Shown here: positions 54,425-64,000 of the stretch, piece after piece
Position numbering within the stretch: the first letter of the stretch is position 1
Layout of the letters: every line of letters begins with the position of its first letter
NCBI RefSeq assembly: GCF_028748145.1
Contig: NZ_CP118181.1
Span: forward strand, 751,433-815,432
DNA: 64,000 nt
Source of the DNA: Entomospira culicis
GTDB taxonomy: Bacteria; Spirochaetota; Spirochaetia; WRBN01
Direction: 5' to 3'
Program-made: the position numbers and the translations under genes
The notes under the pieces: model-generated
Database searches by the model: none
Seen by the model: the letters and a program-made list of their open reading frames with translations, nothing else
Told to the model about the DNA's origin: nothing

Positions 54425-55003
54425 ATGAAGTCGTATCGCTATAAAGGAAGCTGGCTATCTCTGCGTAAACAAAAGAGATTGCGCGCGCAAAGCATTGTGC
54501 CGTTATTCTCTAGCTATCGCATTAATCTTAAGCTAAATAAAATAAAGAAGCGCTATCACTTTACCTTTACTAACCCGCGAAATCTTACGGCATTTTCTCC
54601 CATTCAAGAGCTACGTTTTCCTCGTCTCTATCCGCAACTGGCTAAGACAGTCCAACAAGAAGATAAAAATTACTTCTTCATTGCGGGAATGATTGATCAC
54701 TTACGCAACGGTGAAGCATTCTTTATTGGTATCAGTCAGCGTACACTCGAGTGGCTTGATATCTATACAGTGGATCATCAAGAGCATATCACGCACTATC
54801 GCTATCATATTTTTGATCGTTACTGGAAGGATACGCTACAACCTTACGAAGCGATGCAAATTCATGCGACCATTAATATTTATCTTGATGAAATTCTCTA
54901 TCTTGTTGCACGCAACACCATCTACTCACCCTTTCGGGCGACGCTCAAGCTACCTAATCCCCATCAAGAGCCCTATAATCCCTACAAAATGATGCAAATA
55001 TAA
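54425..55003 (+). CDS. Unknown basic protein
   Basis: 192 residues. The first 50 residues are very basic (KSYRYKGSWLSLRKQKRLRA); the rest is mixed, rich in Tyr and His (TVDHQEHITHYRYHIFDRYW). No signal peptide, membrane segment or motif recognised. It precedes the cation exchanger gene by 16 nt and may be co-transcribed. The start is uncertain (ATG 54425 or a TTG/GTG upstream). Confidence 0.5.
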   Translation: MKSYRYKGSWLSLRKQKRLRAQSIVPLFSSYRINLKLNKIKKRYHFTFTNPRNLTAFSPIQELRFPRLYPQLAKTVQQEDKNYFFIAGMIDHLRNGEAFFIGISQRTLEWLDIYTVDHQEHITHYRYHIFDRYWKDTLQPYEAMQIHATINIYLDEILYLVARNTIYSPFRATLKLPNPHQEPYNPYKMMQI

Positions 55004-55028
55004 CGCTATTTCAGGAGAATTGACTACC

Positions 55029-55979
55029 GTGATGACGCAAATACTCATTATTATTGCTACCCTGATTTTCCTCTTTCTTGGAGCAAATTTTTTTATAGAT
55101 GGCGCTGTTGCTCTCGCCAAACGTTTAGGCATGTCTTCGCTTCTTGTAGGGGTCATTATTATTGGCTTTGGCACCTCCGCCCCAGAAATCATTGTCTCCA
55201 TTTTTGCTGCCGTCGATGGCTCCTCGGGAATTGCGCTAGGCAATGCCTATGGATCTAACATCGTAAATATTGGCATTATTTTGGGTCTGGCCGCACTGAT
55301 TAGTCCTATTTTAGTTCATCGTACCACGCTTTTTATCGAAATGCCCATTCTGCTGGGTATCTCCGCCTTGAGCTTTTTCTTTATGGCTAATGGCACACTC
55401 ACCCGAATGGAAGCTGGTATCTTACTGCTGATTTTCCTCCTGTATATGAGTTACACGTTATTACAGAGTAAAAAGAGTCAAACTCATATGCATGAAGAGA
55501 AACCTGCACATCTTTTACCTTCATGGCGAACTGTTCTTTATCTTATTGGTGGACTCATCACACTGGTTATAAGTGCCAAATATTTTGTCTCCGCAGCCAG
55601 TCTATTGGCTAAAGATTTAGGGGTAAGTGATCTCGTCATTGGACTTACCATTGTCTCTCTTGGTACATCTTTACCCGAATTAGCATCCACGGTCATGGCT
55701 TCCATCAAACGTCAACACGATATGGCTTTGGGTAACATCATTGGATCTAACATCTTTAATACTTTAGTCGTCGTGGGTGTTGCGGGTATGATATCGCCTA
55801 TTTACCGTATTGATAGAGAGATTATCTATCGCGATATTCCTGTGATGATTGCTTTTAGCATCTTTCTCCTCCTTTTCTCTATCTCTCGAAAAAAAGAACA
55901 CCGTATTAACCGACTAGAAGGTACAATTTTTCTCTTAGGCTACCTTCTATACCTCTTATTACTATTTAAAAAAGTTTAA
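55029..55979 (+). CDS. Sodium/calcium exchanger-family antiporter (YrbG-like)
   Basis: About 316 residues with ten membrane segments in two inverted halves. The repeats GVIIIGFGTSAPEIIVSIFA, NAYGSNIVNIGIILGLAALI and GLTIVSLGTSLPELASTVMA, NIIGSNIFNTLVVVGVAGMI are the alpha-1 and alpha-2 signatures. It exchanges Ca2+ for Na+ or H+. AGGAGAA lies before three clustered starts (TTG 55020, GTG 55029, ATG 55032). Confidence 0.92.
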   Translation: MMTQILIIIATLIFLFLGANFFIDGAVALAKRLGMSSLLVGVIIIGFGTSAPEIIVSIFAAVDGSSGIALGNAYGSNIVNIGIILGLAALISPILVHRTTLFIEMPILLGISALSFFFMANGTLTRMEAGILLLIFLLYMSYTLLQSKKSQTHMHEEKPAHLLPSWRTVLYLIGGLITLVISAKYFVSAASLLAKDLGVSDLVIGLTIVSLGTSLPELASTVMASIKRQHDMALGNIIGSNIFNTLVVVGVAGMISPIYRIDREIIYRDIPVMIAFSIFLLLFSISRKKEHRINRLEGTIFLLGYLLYLLLLFKKV

Positions 55980-55991
55980 GATTGGATAGAT

Positions 55992-56573
55992 ATGATACAA
56001 AGTATTACAGGACAGATCACCGCCCTAGATGGTGAAAGTGCATCGTTACAAATGGGCGCGATTGAATGGCAACTCTCCATGAGTGGACAATCCCTCAGTC
56101 AGCTCAAAATTGGGGATGAGGTAAAAATTTATACCTATCTTCACCACAAGGAAGATAGCATGCAACTCTTTGGTTTTAAAGAACTTATGGAGCGTGAAAT
56201 TTTTTTTCAACTCATCAAAGTTGACGGAGTTGGCCCTAAAGCAGCACTCAAAATTTTAACTTTTTTTACTCCCAAAGCCTTTCGAGAAGCGCTCAATGCC
56301 CCGGACGTCAAACTATTAGCAAAAGCCCCTGGGTTGGGAACAAAAACAGCACAAAAAGTGATGCTCGCCCTTAAAGGTAAACTTGATTTATCCGCGGAAA
56401 GTGGCGAAAATTCTGGTGGAAAAATAACCTACGACGAATTATTACAACCCCTTGTTGGTATGGGATTTGATAAAAAATCTGCCAGTGAAATTTTGTCTTC
56501 GGTAAGAAAAGATCTCGGAGAAAGCGCCAGTGAAGCAGAAATTCTACGCAAGGCGATTACCCTATTGAGTTAA
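55992..56573 (+). CDS. ruvA: Holliday junction branch-migration protein RuvA
   Basis: 193 residues. The N-terminal OB fold (MIQSITGQITALDGESASLQ ... VKIYTYLHHKEDSMQLFGF), the two HhH motifs (LIKVDGVGPKAALKIL and LLAKAPGLGTKTAQKVMLAL) and the C-terminal domain III are all in place. It binds four-way junctions with RuvB; ruvB is not in the window. Converges with radA with a 17-nt overlap. Confidence 0.95.
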   Translation: MIQSITGQITALDGESASLQMGAIEWQLSMSGQSLSQLKIGDEVKIYTYLHHKEDSMQLFGFKELMEREIFFQLIKVDGVGPKAALKILTFFTPKAFREALNAPDVKLLAKAPGLGTKTAQKVMLALKGKLDLSAESGENSGGKITYDELLQPLVGMGFDKKSASEILSSVRKDLGESASEAEILRKAITLLS

Positions 56574-57942
56574 GCGTATTTTGACTGCCTAACATCGCGA
56601 TATCTCGCATAAGATCGCGCAAAGAGTGTTGACGATCGGAAAATTCCTCCAACGTATGGGAAAGTGGTAATGCTAAAAGTGTCGCTCCGGCAAAATGAGT
56701 AAACCCCAACTCTTCGCTCACCCGAACGCGCTTGCTCAACTGCGATGCCCAGCGCACCGATCCAGAAAGCGATAACTCACCACAAGCCACCAACGTATGT
56801 GGAAGTAAAATATTCAATCTTGCGGAGTAGAGCGAAAGGGCAATAGCTAAATCAATCGTAGGTTCTTGCAATTTAACCCCACCGGAGACATTCATATAAA
56901 TATCATAGTCAGAAAAAGTTATGTTAAGGTACTTTTCTAAAATCGCACTTATACGAGCCACTCGTTGAGGATCAATGTGTTCACTATAAATACGCGAGAA
57001 ATTTCCTTTAGCAGGTGTGATAAGGGATTGAATTTCATGAATAAAAATTCTTGATCCCTCTAAAAGAGAGACCATAATACTGCCCACCACACTCTCCTTC
57101 GCGGCGAATTGCTGATAAAAGTGTATGCTCATTTCGGTAAGCCCCACCTGCGTCATCTGAAAAATTCCTAATTCATCCACTGCACCAAAACGATTTTTAA
57201 CCGCACGTAATAAGCGCAAATCCTGCTCGCCAGATTCAAAATAAAGTACCGTATCGACTAAATGCTCAATCACTTTGGGGCCAGCAATCGAACCATCCTT
57301 GGTAACATGCGCCACTAAAAAAAGGGCAATATCATGTATTTTAATATAACTTACAATCTCATGAACCGAACGTTTTACTTGATTGACTGTACCTGGTGTT
57401 AGACCAATCTCTACATCATAAAGAGTCTGAACACTATCAATAATAACGAGTTTTGGCGCAAGAGATTTAATAGTATGAAGCACGCCAGCCAAATCAGAAC
57501 CTGCATAAATATGCATAGAGTGATCCACCCCCAGCCTTACCGCCCGCATCTTTACTTGACTGGCAGATTCCTCACCACTAATATAGAGTGTCGCGCCCTG
57601 CCCCCGAAAGTGATAGGCTATCTGCAACAAAAGCGTACTCTTTCCAATTCCCGGTTCACCCCCCAAGAGCATCGCCGATCCCGTAACGATACCGCCACCC
57701 AAAACTTGATCAACCTCTTTAAATCCAGAGCTAAGACGTGCCGTCTGCCCAATTTGGACATCAATTAAGTCGATAATACGATTCGTAAATTTCTCTTGAG
57801 AGACCATCGTTTTTAAAGAGGTATCCGCTTCACTCTCTTCCAAGGTATTCCAAGCTTCGCATTCAGGACAGCGCCCGCTCCATTTGAGTTGTACATATCC
57901 ACAGGATCGACATTTAAAGTGTATTTTTTCTCTTTTTGCCAT
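56557..57942 (-). CDS. radA: DNA repair protein RadA
   Basis: 461 residues. The zinc finger CRSCGYVQLKWSGRCPEC (10-27), Walker A GGEPGIGKSTLLLQIA, the RadA motif VKNRFG, and a Lon-like C-terminal domain (FSDYDIYMNVSGGVKLQEPT) are present. It is a DnaB-like helicase that extends recombination intermediates. Confidence 0.95.
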   Translation of the reverse strand: MAKREKIHFKCRSCGYVQLKWSGRCPECEAWNTLEESEADTSLKTMVSQEKFTNRIIDLIDVQIGQTARLSSGFKEVDQVLGGGIVTGSAMLLGGEPGIGKSTLLLQIAYHFRGQGATLYISGEESASQVKMRAVRLGVDHSMHIYAGSDLAGVLHTIKSLAPKLVIIDSVQTLYDVEIGLTPGTVNQVKRSVHEIVSYIKIHDIALFLVAHVTKDGSIAGPKVIEHLVDTVLYFESGEQDLRLLRAVKNRFGAVDELGIFQMTQVGLTEMSIHFYQQFAAKESVVGSIMVSLLEGSRIFIHEIQSLITPAKGNFSRIYSEHIDPQRVARISAILEKYLNITFSDYDIYMNVSGGVKLQEPTIDLAIALSLYSARLNILLPHTLVACGELSLSGSVRWASQLSKRVRVSEELGFTHFAGATLLALPLSHTLEEFSDRQHSLRDLMRDIAMLGSQNTLNSIG

Positions 57943-57957
57943 ATGATTTAAATAAAT

Positions 57958-58482
57958 TTAACTTTTAATCCATGACAAAAATTGATCTTGAGTCTCAACA
58001 ATCCTCTCCTTGATATTAGCTAAGCGAGCGCTATCTAGGGCATAATGTCCAGTATAACGCATCCCACATTTATGGGCAAATCCCTGTATTTTTAAAAGAT
58101 AAAATTCTATGGGATAAAGATTTAAACCACCAAGAGAATACATCTCGTGATTACCACCAAAAGAGATTGCGATACATAACTCTTTATTAATCATGGCTTT
58201 TTGCTCAAAGTAAAAATCTCGCGTAAATACATCCTCCAGCCACTTTTGCATTAGCCACGGTGTATCAAACCAATATACAGGATAGATCAAGATGATTTTA
58301 TCCGCACTCTGCACAAGAGCACGTTCTTGTGCAATATCAAATTGACCATTCTGGTGTGCATGATCTAAGACATGCAACTTAACTTGTGGAAGGTGAGCTT
58401 GAATTTGGTCAAACCACGCTTTACTCACCTGCGATGATTGCCAATCTGGATGCCCAAAAACAACTAATGTATTATGTAACAT
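57958..58482 (-). CDS. Flavodoxin-fold NAD(P)H quinone reductase (KefF/MdaB-like)
   Basis: 174 residues. VVFGHPDWQSSQVSKAWFDQ (FMN-binding loop), DKIILIYPVYWFDTPWLMQK and SFGGNHEMYSLGGLNLYPIE match the flavodoxin_2 family (NQO/KefF). It would reduce quinones by two electrons. It lies just downstream of phoU with 6 nt between, so it may be the last gene of the pst operon. Confidence 0.85.
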   Translation of the reverse strand: MLHNTLVVFGHPDWQSSQVSKAWFDQIQAHLPQVKLHVLDHAHQNGQFDIAQERALVQSADKIILIYPVYWFDTPWLMQKWLEDVFTRDFYFEQKAMINKELCIAISFGGNHEMYSLGGLNLYPIEFYLLKIQGFAHKCGMRYTGHYALDSARLANIKERIVETQDQFLSWIKS

Positions 58483-58488
58483 AAAAAA

Positions 58489-59169
58489 TTACTCCTCTAA
58501 ATGATCGTCCAAAGCACGACGCTCTTTGGCGAATCGCCCCGTACGTACATACTCAATCCATTCTGATGCATTTGTAATATGATCGCCAATTTTTTCAAAA
58601 TATTTAGCTATCGACAAATAGGTTACCCCTTCATCCACATACTGTGCATTTTCACGCATAATCGCCTTAAGTTCTTGTCTTGCTTGACGATATAGCTCAT
58701 CCATTTGATCATCAAGGCGATCAATTTGGTCGCTAAGTTCTTCGCTTTGATGAGAAAAGAGATGTTGCAAAGTCGCCAACATTTGCACCGCAATGTCATA
58801 CATTTTACGAAGCGTATCAATTCTATAATGCTGATATTCTCGCATAATAATTCGCTCCACCAAATGCGCAATATCCGCCGCCTGATCGCCAATTCGCTCC
58901 AACTCACCCGTCATTTTAAGCGTAGCAAGAACCAAGCGCATATCTTTAGCCAATGGTTGTTGGCGAATTAATGCCTCTAAACAGTGTTTATCAATCACAA
59001 GCTGTAATTGATCTACCGCTTCATCGTCTTCTTCCACTTGCTTTGCGATAGCAAGATCGCGCGCATCGAGTGCTTGCATCGCTTGTGCTAGCGCCTTGCT
59101 GGCGAGCATCGCCATTTTACTAATTTCCTCATTAAGTACCTTTAATGTACGCATAAAACTTTTTCGCAT
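58489..59169 (-). CDS. phoU: Phosphate transport regulator PhoU
   Basis: 226 residues, all-helical, with two PhoU repeats: ERIGDQAADIAHLVERI and FEKIGDHITNASEWIEY carry the metal-cluster E..(G)D..(N/D) motifs. It restrains Pst transport and signals phosphate sufficiency. AAGGAGAATGAC precedes ATG 59169. No PhoR/PhoB pair is present in the window. Confidence 0.94.
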   Translation of the reverse strand: MRKSFMRTLKVLNEEISKMAMLASKALAQAMQALDARDLAIAKQVEEDDEAVDQLQLVIDKHCLEALIRQQPLAKDMRLVLATLKMTGELERIGDQAADIAHLVERIIMREYQHYRIDTLRKMYDIAVQMLATLQHLFSHQSEELSDQIDRLDDQMDELYRQARQELKAIMRENAQYVDEGVTYLSIAKYFEKIGDHITNASEWIEYVRTGRFAKERRALDDHLEE

Positions 59170-59181
59170 GTCATTCTCCTT

Positions 59182-59931
59182 TTAACCGAATCGTCCGGTA
59201 ATATAATCGCTGGTCTTCTCCTTTTGCGGTTGGGAAAAAATTTGATATGTATCGCCCATTTCAATAAGTTCACCACTGAGAAAAAAAGCTACCCTATCAG
59301 AAATACGCGCAGCCTGTTGCATATTATGCGTTACCATCACGATAGTATGTTTGCTCTTAATATCTTCCAGTAATTCTTCGATTTTTGCGGTAGAGACAGG
59401 ATCAAGCGCGCTAGTTGGCTCGTCCAATAATAACACCTCTGGATCCACCGCAAGAGAGCGAGCGATACATAAACGTTGTTGCTGTCCACCAGAAAGGGAG
59501 AGGGCACTTTTATGTAAGTTGTCTTTAAGTTCATCCCAAAGCGCTGCGCTTTTCAAACTCTGCTCTACAATATCATCTAAAATAGATCGCTGTTTAGTCC
59601 CGTGTGTTCGCGGGCCGTAGGCGACATTATTATATATCGAAGTAGCAAAAGGATTGGGTTTTTGAAAGACCATTCCCACCCGCTTACGCAAGAGAGAGAG
59701 TTTAGTCGTCTCCAAAATATTGAGATCACCTAGCTCCAACGTCCCTGTAACACGCACGTTTTCGATAAGATCATTCATTCGATTGATCGAGCGTAAAAAT
59801 GTTGACTTTCCACATCCAGAAGGTCCGATAAAAGCCGTCAATTGCTTCTCTTTTAAGGTCATATTGATCCCTTTTAATGCCTGAAAGTCGCCATAAAAGA
59901 GATTAAAATCCGTCGATATAATATCAGGCAT
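59182..59931 (-). CDS. pstB: Phosphate ABC transporter ATP-binding protein
   Basis: 249 residues. Walker [22 protein letters not shown]-loop, signature [16 protein letters not shown], Walker [14 protein letters not shown] and the H-loop [15 protein letters not shown] are complete. It powers phosphate uptake. Overlaps pstA by 8 nt. Confidence 0.96.
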   Translation of the reverse strand: MPDIISTDFNLFYGDFQALKGINMTLKEKQLTAFIGPSGCGKSTFLRSINRMNDLIENVRVTGTLELGDLNILETTKLSLLRKRVGMVFQKPNPFATSIYNNVAYGPRTHGTKQRSILDDIVEQSLKSAALWDELKDNLHKSALSLSGGQQQRLCIARSLAVDPEVLLLDEPTSALDPVSTAKIEELLEDIKSKHTIVMVTHNMQQAARISDRVAFFLSGELIEMGDTYQIFSQPQKEKTSDYITGRFG

Positions 59932-60727
59932 GCTCTTTGCCTCCCGTTAATAGGTTCGCTAACGTGTTGATAAGAAAGACTGCCAAAAGCAAGACCAAGG
60001 CACTAGCATAAGCCTCACTTAGAGAGACTGACTCTTTGGCAAGAACAAACATATTGATGCTCAATGTACGCCCTGAGTCCCAAATTCCCTTGATAACCGC
60101 ATTTGCCGTACCCAATGTTAAAATGAGCGCCGCCGTCTCGCCAACGACTCGCCCAAGAGCAAGCATAATCGCACTTAATAATGAAGTGCGCGAAGCTGGG
60201 AGAACTACAGTGAAAAGCGCTCGCAATTGACTAGCGCCCAAACTTAACGCAGCACTCTTATAGGTAGAAGGCACGGCTTTAATGGCATCCTCAAACATCC
60301 GAATGAGCATGGGTAAGATAAGAAGCGCTACCGTTAATGAGCCGGCATAAAGGGATAGGCCAAATCCCATCACCCGGACAAAAAGCCCCATACCAACAAG
60401 CCCGTAGATAATCGAGGGGACTCCCGCCAAAATCCCCGAAGCAAAGCGTATAATACGCACAAACCCCTCAGACTTAGCATACTCGACAAGATAAAGCACT
60501 GCCATCAAGGCGATAGGGACACTAAAGAGCAAACTAAAAAAGACCAACTGCAACGTGTTCATGAGGATAGGAATAACGCCTTTCAAGAAAGTTGCATTGA
60601 TGCTTTTGATACCATTAAAAATAATATCAAAAAAGATCAAACCAAGAGATCCAATAACGATAACTAAGGCCAGAACAACCAAGCCATAGAGCGTACCAAC
60701 CTTAACTTTTCGACCCCATGTGCTCAT
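59924..60727 (-). CDS. pstA: Phosphate ABC transporter permease PstA
   Basis: 267 residues with six membrane segments and the permease EAA-like loop [20 protein letters not shown]. The region [20 protein letters not shown] is typical of PstA. ATG overlaps the pstC stop by 4 nt. Confidence 0.94.
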   Translation of the reverse strand: MSTWGRKVKVGTLYGLVVLALVIVIGSLGLIFFDIIFNGIKSINATFLKGVIPILMNTLQLVFFSLLFSVPIALMAVLYLVEYAKSEGFVRIIRFASGILAGVPSIIYGLVGMGLFVRVMGFGLSLYAGSLTVALLILPMLIRMFEDAIKAVPSTYKSAALSLGASQLRALFTVVLPASRTSLLSAIMLALGRVVGETAALILTLGTANAVIKGIWDSGRTLSINMFVLAKESVSLSEAYASALVLLLAVFLINTLANLLTGGKEHA

Positions 60728-61581
60728 GATTTAGCTCCTCGTTTTTCGCGCATAAACCAAGATAACAATAAATTGACAAGGATAATAAAGAGAAATAACG
60801 TCATACCCGTTGCCATAAGTGCCTGCCGATGCAAGCCCGTTGCATATCCCATCTCCATAACCGTATTGGCGGTAAGCGTACGCACTGAATCAAAGAGAGA
60901 GGTGGGTATCTGTACCGCATTTCCAGCAACCAAGACGACTGCCGTTGCTTCACCAATGGCACGTCCAAATGCTAAGATAACAGCTGCCTGCAATGTGGAT
61001 CTAATACGTGGTAAACAGACACGCCATACCGTAAGCATACGTCCTTCGCCCAAGGCTAAACTGGCTGCTTTTTCGTCAGAAGATACACTGCGTAAGCCAC
61101 TCAAACTCATCGAGACCATGGTGGGAACAATCATCAAAGAGACCACCAAGATGGCCGCCAACATACTATTGCCCGGTAGTTGAATCTTAGCAACTTGAGG
61201 AACTATCACCGCAACGCCCCAAAATCCATAGACAACACTAGGAATCGCCGCCATTAAGTTGACCAAAGAGATCAGGTAAATACGAAATCGCCGAGGTAAA
61301 ATTTCATTAATAAAGATAGCCACCAACAGTCCGGTCGGAACTCCCAGCAGAATGGCACCAAGGGTAACCCCTAAACTGGAGATAATCATAGGAAAGATGC
61401 CAAAAACTTGATTACTAGGCTGCCACTTCGTTCCCGAAAGAAAATTCCATAAGCCAATCGCTCTAATGGCAGGAATCCCCTCGCTCATCATGGCATAAAT
61501 AATAGCTAGTAAAAGCAGAAAAATAAGACCTGCTACAAGCTTAAAGGTAAACTCAATAATCGGTTCTAGATATTTAAACAT
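60724..61581 (-). CDS. pstC: Phosphate ABC transporter permease PstC
   Basis: 285 residues from ATG 61581, which shares a base with the pstS stop (TAATG); the longer frame into pstS is spurious. Six membrane segments and the loop AASLALGEGRMLTVWRVCLP, with AAIPSVVYGFWGVAVIVPQV. Confidence 0.94.
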   Translation of the reverse strand: MFKYLEPIIEFTFKLVAGLIFLLLLAIIYAMMSEGIPAIRAIGLWNFLSGTKWQPSNQVFGIFPMIISSLGVTLGAILLGVPTGLLVAIFINEILPRRFRIYLISLVNLMAAIPSVVYGFWGVAVIVPQVAKIQLPGNSMLAAILVVSLMIVPTMVSMSLSGLRSVSSDEKAASLALGEGRMLTVWRVCLPRIRSTLQAAVILAFGRAIGEATAVVLVAGNAVQIPTSLFDSVRTLTANTVMEMGYATGLHRQALMATGMTLFLFIILVNLLLSWFMREKRGAKS

Positions 61582-62438
61582 TATGGCATCCTCACCGGTA
61601 CAGCCCCGAATTCCACAACCACCGCTTGCCCTGCAGGCGATAAAATCCACTCTAAAAATTGCGTGATTTCTCTTGGAGAATCCGCACGCGTCAGCAGATA
61701 AAGTGGTTCGCTTAAAAGATATAATCCCTGCTGAATATTCTCCATGGTGGGGGCATATCCATCAATACGAATTGCCTTGACACGTTGCCCATCTACCACG
61801 GCAACACTCATATAGCCGATACCCTCAATCTTGCTGGCAACATTGGCACGCACCTGCCCTGTTCCATCGCCAATAATGAGAAGTTTGATGCTATCGATCA
61901 AGCTCTCTTTATTCTCTTGAAGTTTGAGTAGCGCCTCAAAAGTGGCGCGCGCGCCAGATCCCGCCTCACGAGAGATGACGACAATCGGACGATCGAAGCC
62001 ACCGACTTGATTCCAATTGGTAATTTTTCCGCTAAAAATGTCATGGATTTGTTGATGAGAGAGAGAGTCGATTGGATTATCGTAATTTACGGCAACGGCA
62101 AGCGCTTCAATCGCAATTTGATGGGCGATGACCCCCTTGGTGCGTTCCTCATCGGTGAGTGATCGGGAACTCATGCCGATGGGGGTATGACCATCTCGTA
62201 CCGAGTTTACGCCCATGGTCGAGCCTAAGGATTGAATGTCAAAGCGATGCTCCTTGTCTTCTTCATAGACAGCAACAAGGCGCTCCATAAGCGGAGTAAC
62301 CGTGGTGGATCCAATGATGTTTACCGAGCTTGAAGCAGGACGACGACAACTACTGAAGATCAGCAACATTGCTAGGAAAGTCAAGAAAAAAACCGCTTTT
62401 TTATCCACAGAAATCCTCTGGTTGAGCGTATCGTTCAT
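61581..62438 (-). CDS. pstS: Phosphate-binding lipoprotein PstS
   Basis: 285 residues. The signal ends in the lipobox IFSSC (Cys 31). VNIIGSTTVTPLMERLVAVY, GVNSVRDGHTPIGMSSRSL and VISREAGSGARATFEALL form the phosphate-binding loops of PstS. It delivers phosphate to PstCAB. It is the first gene of the operon pstS-pstC-pstA-pstB-phoU. Confidence 0.94.
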   Translation of the reverse strand: MNDTLNQRISVDKKAVFFLTFLAMLLIFSSCRRPASSSVNIIGSTTVTPLMERLVAVYEEDKEHRFDIQSLGSTMGVNSVRDGHTPIGMSSRSLTDEERTKGVIAHQIAIEALAVAVNYDNPIDSLSHQQIHDIFSGKITNWNQVGGFDRPIVVISREAGSGARATFEALLKLQENKESLIDSIKLLIIGDGTGQVRANVASKIEGIGYMSVAVVDGQRVKAIRIDGYAPTMENIQQGLYLLSEPLYLLTRADSPREITQFLEWILSPAGQAVVVEFGAVPVRMP

Positions 62439-62559
62439 GCCTTTATCGTACTCACATTTTCTAACTTTGTCAAGGGGCTACTGCCACTAGGCAAAAGCGA
62501 TTTTTTCGGCTAGAATAGAGAATATTTTTGACTTTGTTCTTTGAGGAGATGGATGGATT

Positions 62560-63168
62560 ATGCATTATGTAGAGCTTCATTTAGGCCCGATGTTTAGTGG
62601 TAAAACCTCGCATTTAAACCAATTAGCAAGCCGAACGCTTGCCGTAGGACACACGGTAGAGCTTTGGCTGCCGCCGATGAGCGAGGCTGGTAGGGTCAAT
62701 GCGCAGAAGAGTCAAAAAGTTACGCATATTCCCGATAACGTGCCGATTCACTATTTGGAGGATGCGCAATTAACGGCGGATTTTCTCCAATCTTTGCATT
62801 ATCCAGAAGAAAAAATTGATGTCGTGCTTATTGACGAGACGCACTTCTTCGCCAGAGAGCCCTTGCTCCAGCTCCTCTTGAGCAACCTGCCCGCCAATCA
62901 CCCCTATGCACAGAGCGAGTTTCACTGTTTTGGCCTCAATGGCACCTATCAACTAACAGCATGGCCCACCATCAGCGCCCTCTTACCGATTGCCACAAAA
63001 ATTACCCACTATCAAGCCAATTGCAGTCGCTGTGGATATAAGGTAAAGGCGGGATTTAGCCATTTAAAAGAGCTTCACCCCAAGAACGATGCCATCAAGA
63101 TTGAAGGCGGCAGCGATCTCTATGAAGCTCTCTGTTATCAATGTATCTCTAAGCTACAAGACAAATAA
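62560..63168 (+). CDS. tdk: Thymidine kinase
   Basis: 202 residues. Walker A LGPMFSGKTSHLNQLA, Walker B VVLIDETHFF, a lasso region with NCSRCGYKVKAGFS, and a second Cys pair CYQC for the structural zinc. Somewhat divergent from the E. coli type but complete. It phosphorylates salvaged thymidine. GAGGAG precedes the ATG. Confidence 0.9.
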   Translation: MHYVELHLGPMFSGKTSHLNQLASRTLAVGHTVELWLPPMSEAGRVNAQKSQKVTHIPDNVPIHYLEDAQLTADFLQSLHYPEEKIDVVLIDETHFFAREPLLQLLLSNLPANHPYAQSEFHCFGLNGTYQLTAWPTISALLPIATKITHYQANCSRCGYKVKAGFSHLKELHPKNDAIKIEGGSDLYEALCYQCISKLQDK

Positions 63169-63169
63169 G

Positions 63170-64000
63170 CTATTGCATCAATTTATCAAATTCATCGCGA
63201 ACATTCTGCACGTCCATCCCAATAATCACTTGATAACTCTCGCCCTTGATAACCACACTGGTAGCACCCACCGCCTTGAAGGCATCAACACTCTGCTCTG
63301 CTTTAGAGGCGTCCCTAACCTTCACGCGTAGACGGGTCATACAGTTGGTTACCGTCTCGATATTCTCTTTACCACCAAGTACTTCCATATAACCACGTGC
63401 TTGTTGCGCGAAGCTTCCCTTTCCATCAGCAAGCTCATGCGCTACGGCTTGAGTTTGACCGCCTACGGCTTGCTTCTCTTTGTAGTCGGCCTTTTTGTAG
63501 AGCTTGGTCTCGCTCTCACCTCTGCCGGGTGTGGGTAAATCGAAGCGTAAAATCATGAATCTAAAGACAAAGTAGTAAATCACCGTAAAGACTAATCCCA
63601 CGCCGATATGCGTAAAGACGATGCCTTTATGATAATCACTCATTAGCATCGGCCACCAGAAGGTAGAGAGCATATCTAGCGCACCACCTCCCATGTCTCC
63701 CACCACACCTACCATATACATGGTCATCGCAGCCGTAGCGCTCAAGAAGGCATGCACCACAAAGAGCATTGGGGCGATAAACAAGAAGGTGAACTCAATT
63801 GGTTCGGTGATTCCGGTTAAAAAAGCGGTTAAGGCCGCGGGAATCAAGAGACCAGCCATCGCTTTACGATTCTCTGGTTTAGCCGTATGATACATCGCCA
63901 AGGCAGCGGCAGGCAAACCAAAGACCTTTCCATTACCATGCAAAGAGAATCCTACGGTAAATTGTTCTTTAAGCGGTAATGGATTATTAGCAAATTCTGT
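63170..64000 (-). CDS. PTS EIICB permease, glucose/maltose/GlcNAc type (runs off right edge)
   Basis: 276 residues visible, C-terminal portion. The end of EIIC shows GFSLHGNGKVFGLPAAALAM and GITEPIEFTFLFIAPMLFVV, the family G.tEPiEF motif; a linker with Gln and Ala leads to an EIIB domain with phospho-Cys in VTNCMTRLRVKVRDASK. This EIIC-EIIB order differs from the other PTS gene in the window. The N-terminus lies beyond base 64000. Sugar likely glucose, maltose or N-acetylglucosamine. Confidence 0.88.
   Translation of the reverse strand, partial: TEFANNPLPLKEQFTVGFSLHGNGKVFGLPAAALAMYHTAKPENRKAMAGLLIPAALTAFLTGITEPIEFTFLFIAPMLFVVHAFLSATAAMTMYMVGVVGDMGGGALDMLSTFWWPMLMSDYHKGIVFTHIGVGLVFTVIYYFVFRFMILRFDLPTPGRGESETKLYKKADYKEKQAVGGQTQAVAHELADGKGSFAQQARGYMEVLGGKENIETVTNCMTRLRVKVRDASKAEQSVDAFKAVGATSVVIKGESYQVIIGMDVQNVRDEFDKLMQ

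Overview
The window is a spirochaete-like bacterial chromosome segment carrying one complete, densely packed prophage. The host genes are a hydE-type maturase fragment, the MoxR/DUF58/transglutaminase/TPR operon, two M23 peptidases, MscS, CorA, class Ib ribonucleotide reductase, RuvA, RadA, Pst/PhoU, thymidine kinase and two PTS EIIBC permeases. Lipoproteins and repeat proteins of spirochaete flavour sit among them. I cannot name a genus; the coding style would suit a Treponema- or Entomospira-like organism.

Layout. 1-1366 is host DNA: hydE fragment, a small HTH gene and a secreted protein. 1367-30953 is a contractile-tailed prophage of about 29.6 kb integrated into the 3' end of ssrA (tmRNA), bounded by 80-bp direct repeats that differ at one base. 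Most phage genes read leftward: repressor and integrase at the right, then YqaJ-type exonuclease, RecT, a replication initiator containing iterons, a DnaC-like loader, connector, sheath, tube, tape-measure, baseplate and fibre genes, terminase, lysis cassette, head genes, and finally the putative major capsid gene beside attL. Rightward genes are accessory: an unknown two-gene cassette (6280-8035), two tandem vapD genes (14730-15483), a membrane protein with two secreted proteins (26331-27737), and small genes near the integrase. 30954-64000 is host DNA beginning with tmRNA.

Three layers of unusual structure run through the prophage. First, about 18 copies of a 25-36 nt element built exactly like a type I-C CRISPR repeat (GTTG, covarying stem, CATGAATTGAAAC) are scattered singly between genes. 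Most are preceded, 7-8 nt upstream and on the same strand, by a sigma70-like promoter with 17-nt spacing and an extended -10, so transcription should begin at the first base of the repeat. This is the architecture of solitary repeat units (RNA anti-CRISPRs), here in an unprecedented-looking number and woven into gene starts and stops. Second, three paralogous intergenic loci (near 11.0, 17.1 and 22.0 kb) each encode a 22-26 residue hydrophobic peptide on the plus strand and a perfect TTGACA-N17-TATACT promoter on the minus strand that would make an antisense RNA ending at a GC-rich hairpin; this looks like a family of type I toxin-antitoxin modules. Third, five operon starts share a leader (CAACTTTTTTA ... 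YCGA) exactly 10 nt before the ATG without a Shine-Dalgarno sequence, and accessory cassettes sit just behind these leaders.

The host flank right of the prophage is conventional, apart from a frameshifted small gene near 45.1 kb. All functional names rest on motif recognition by eye; no database search was run.
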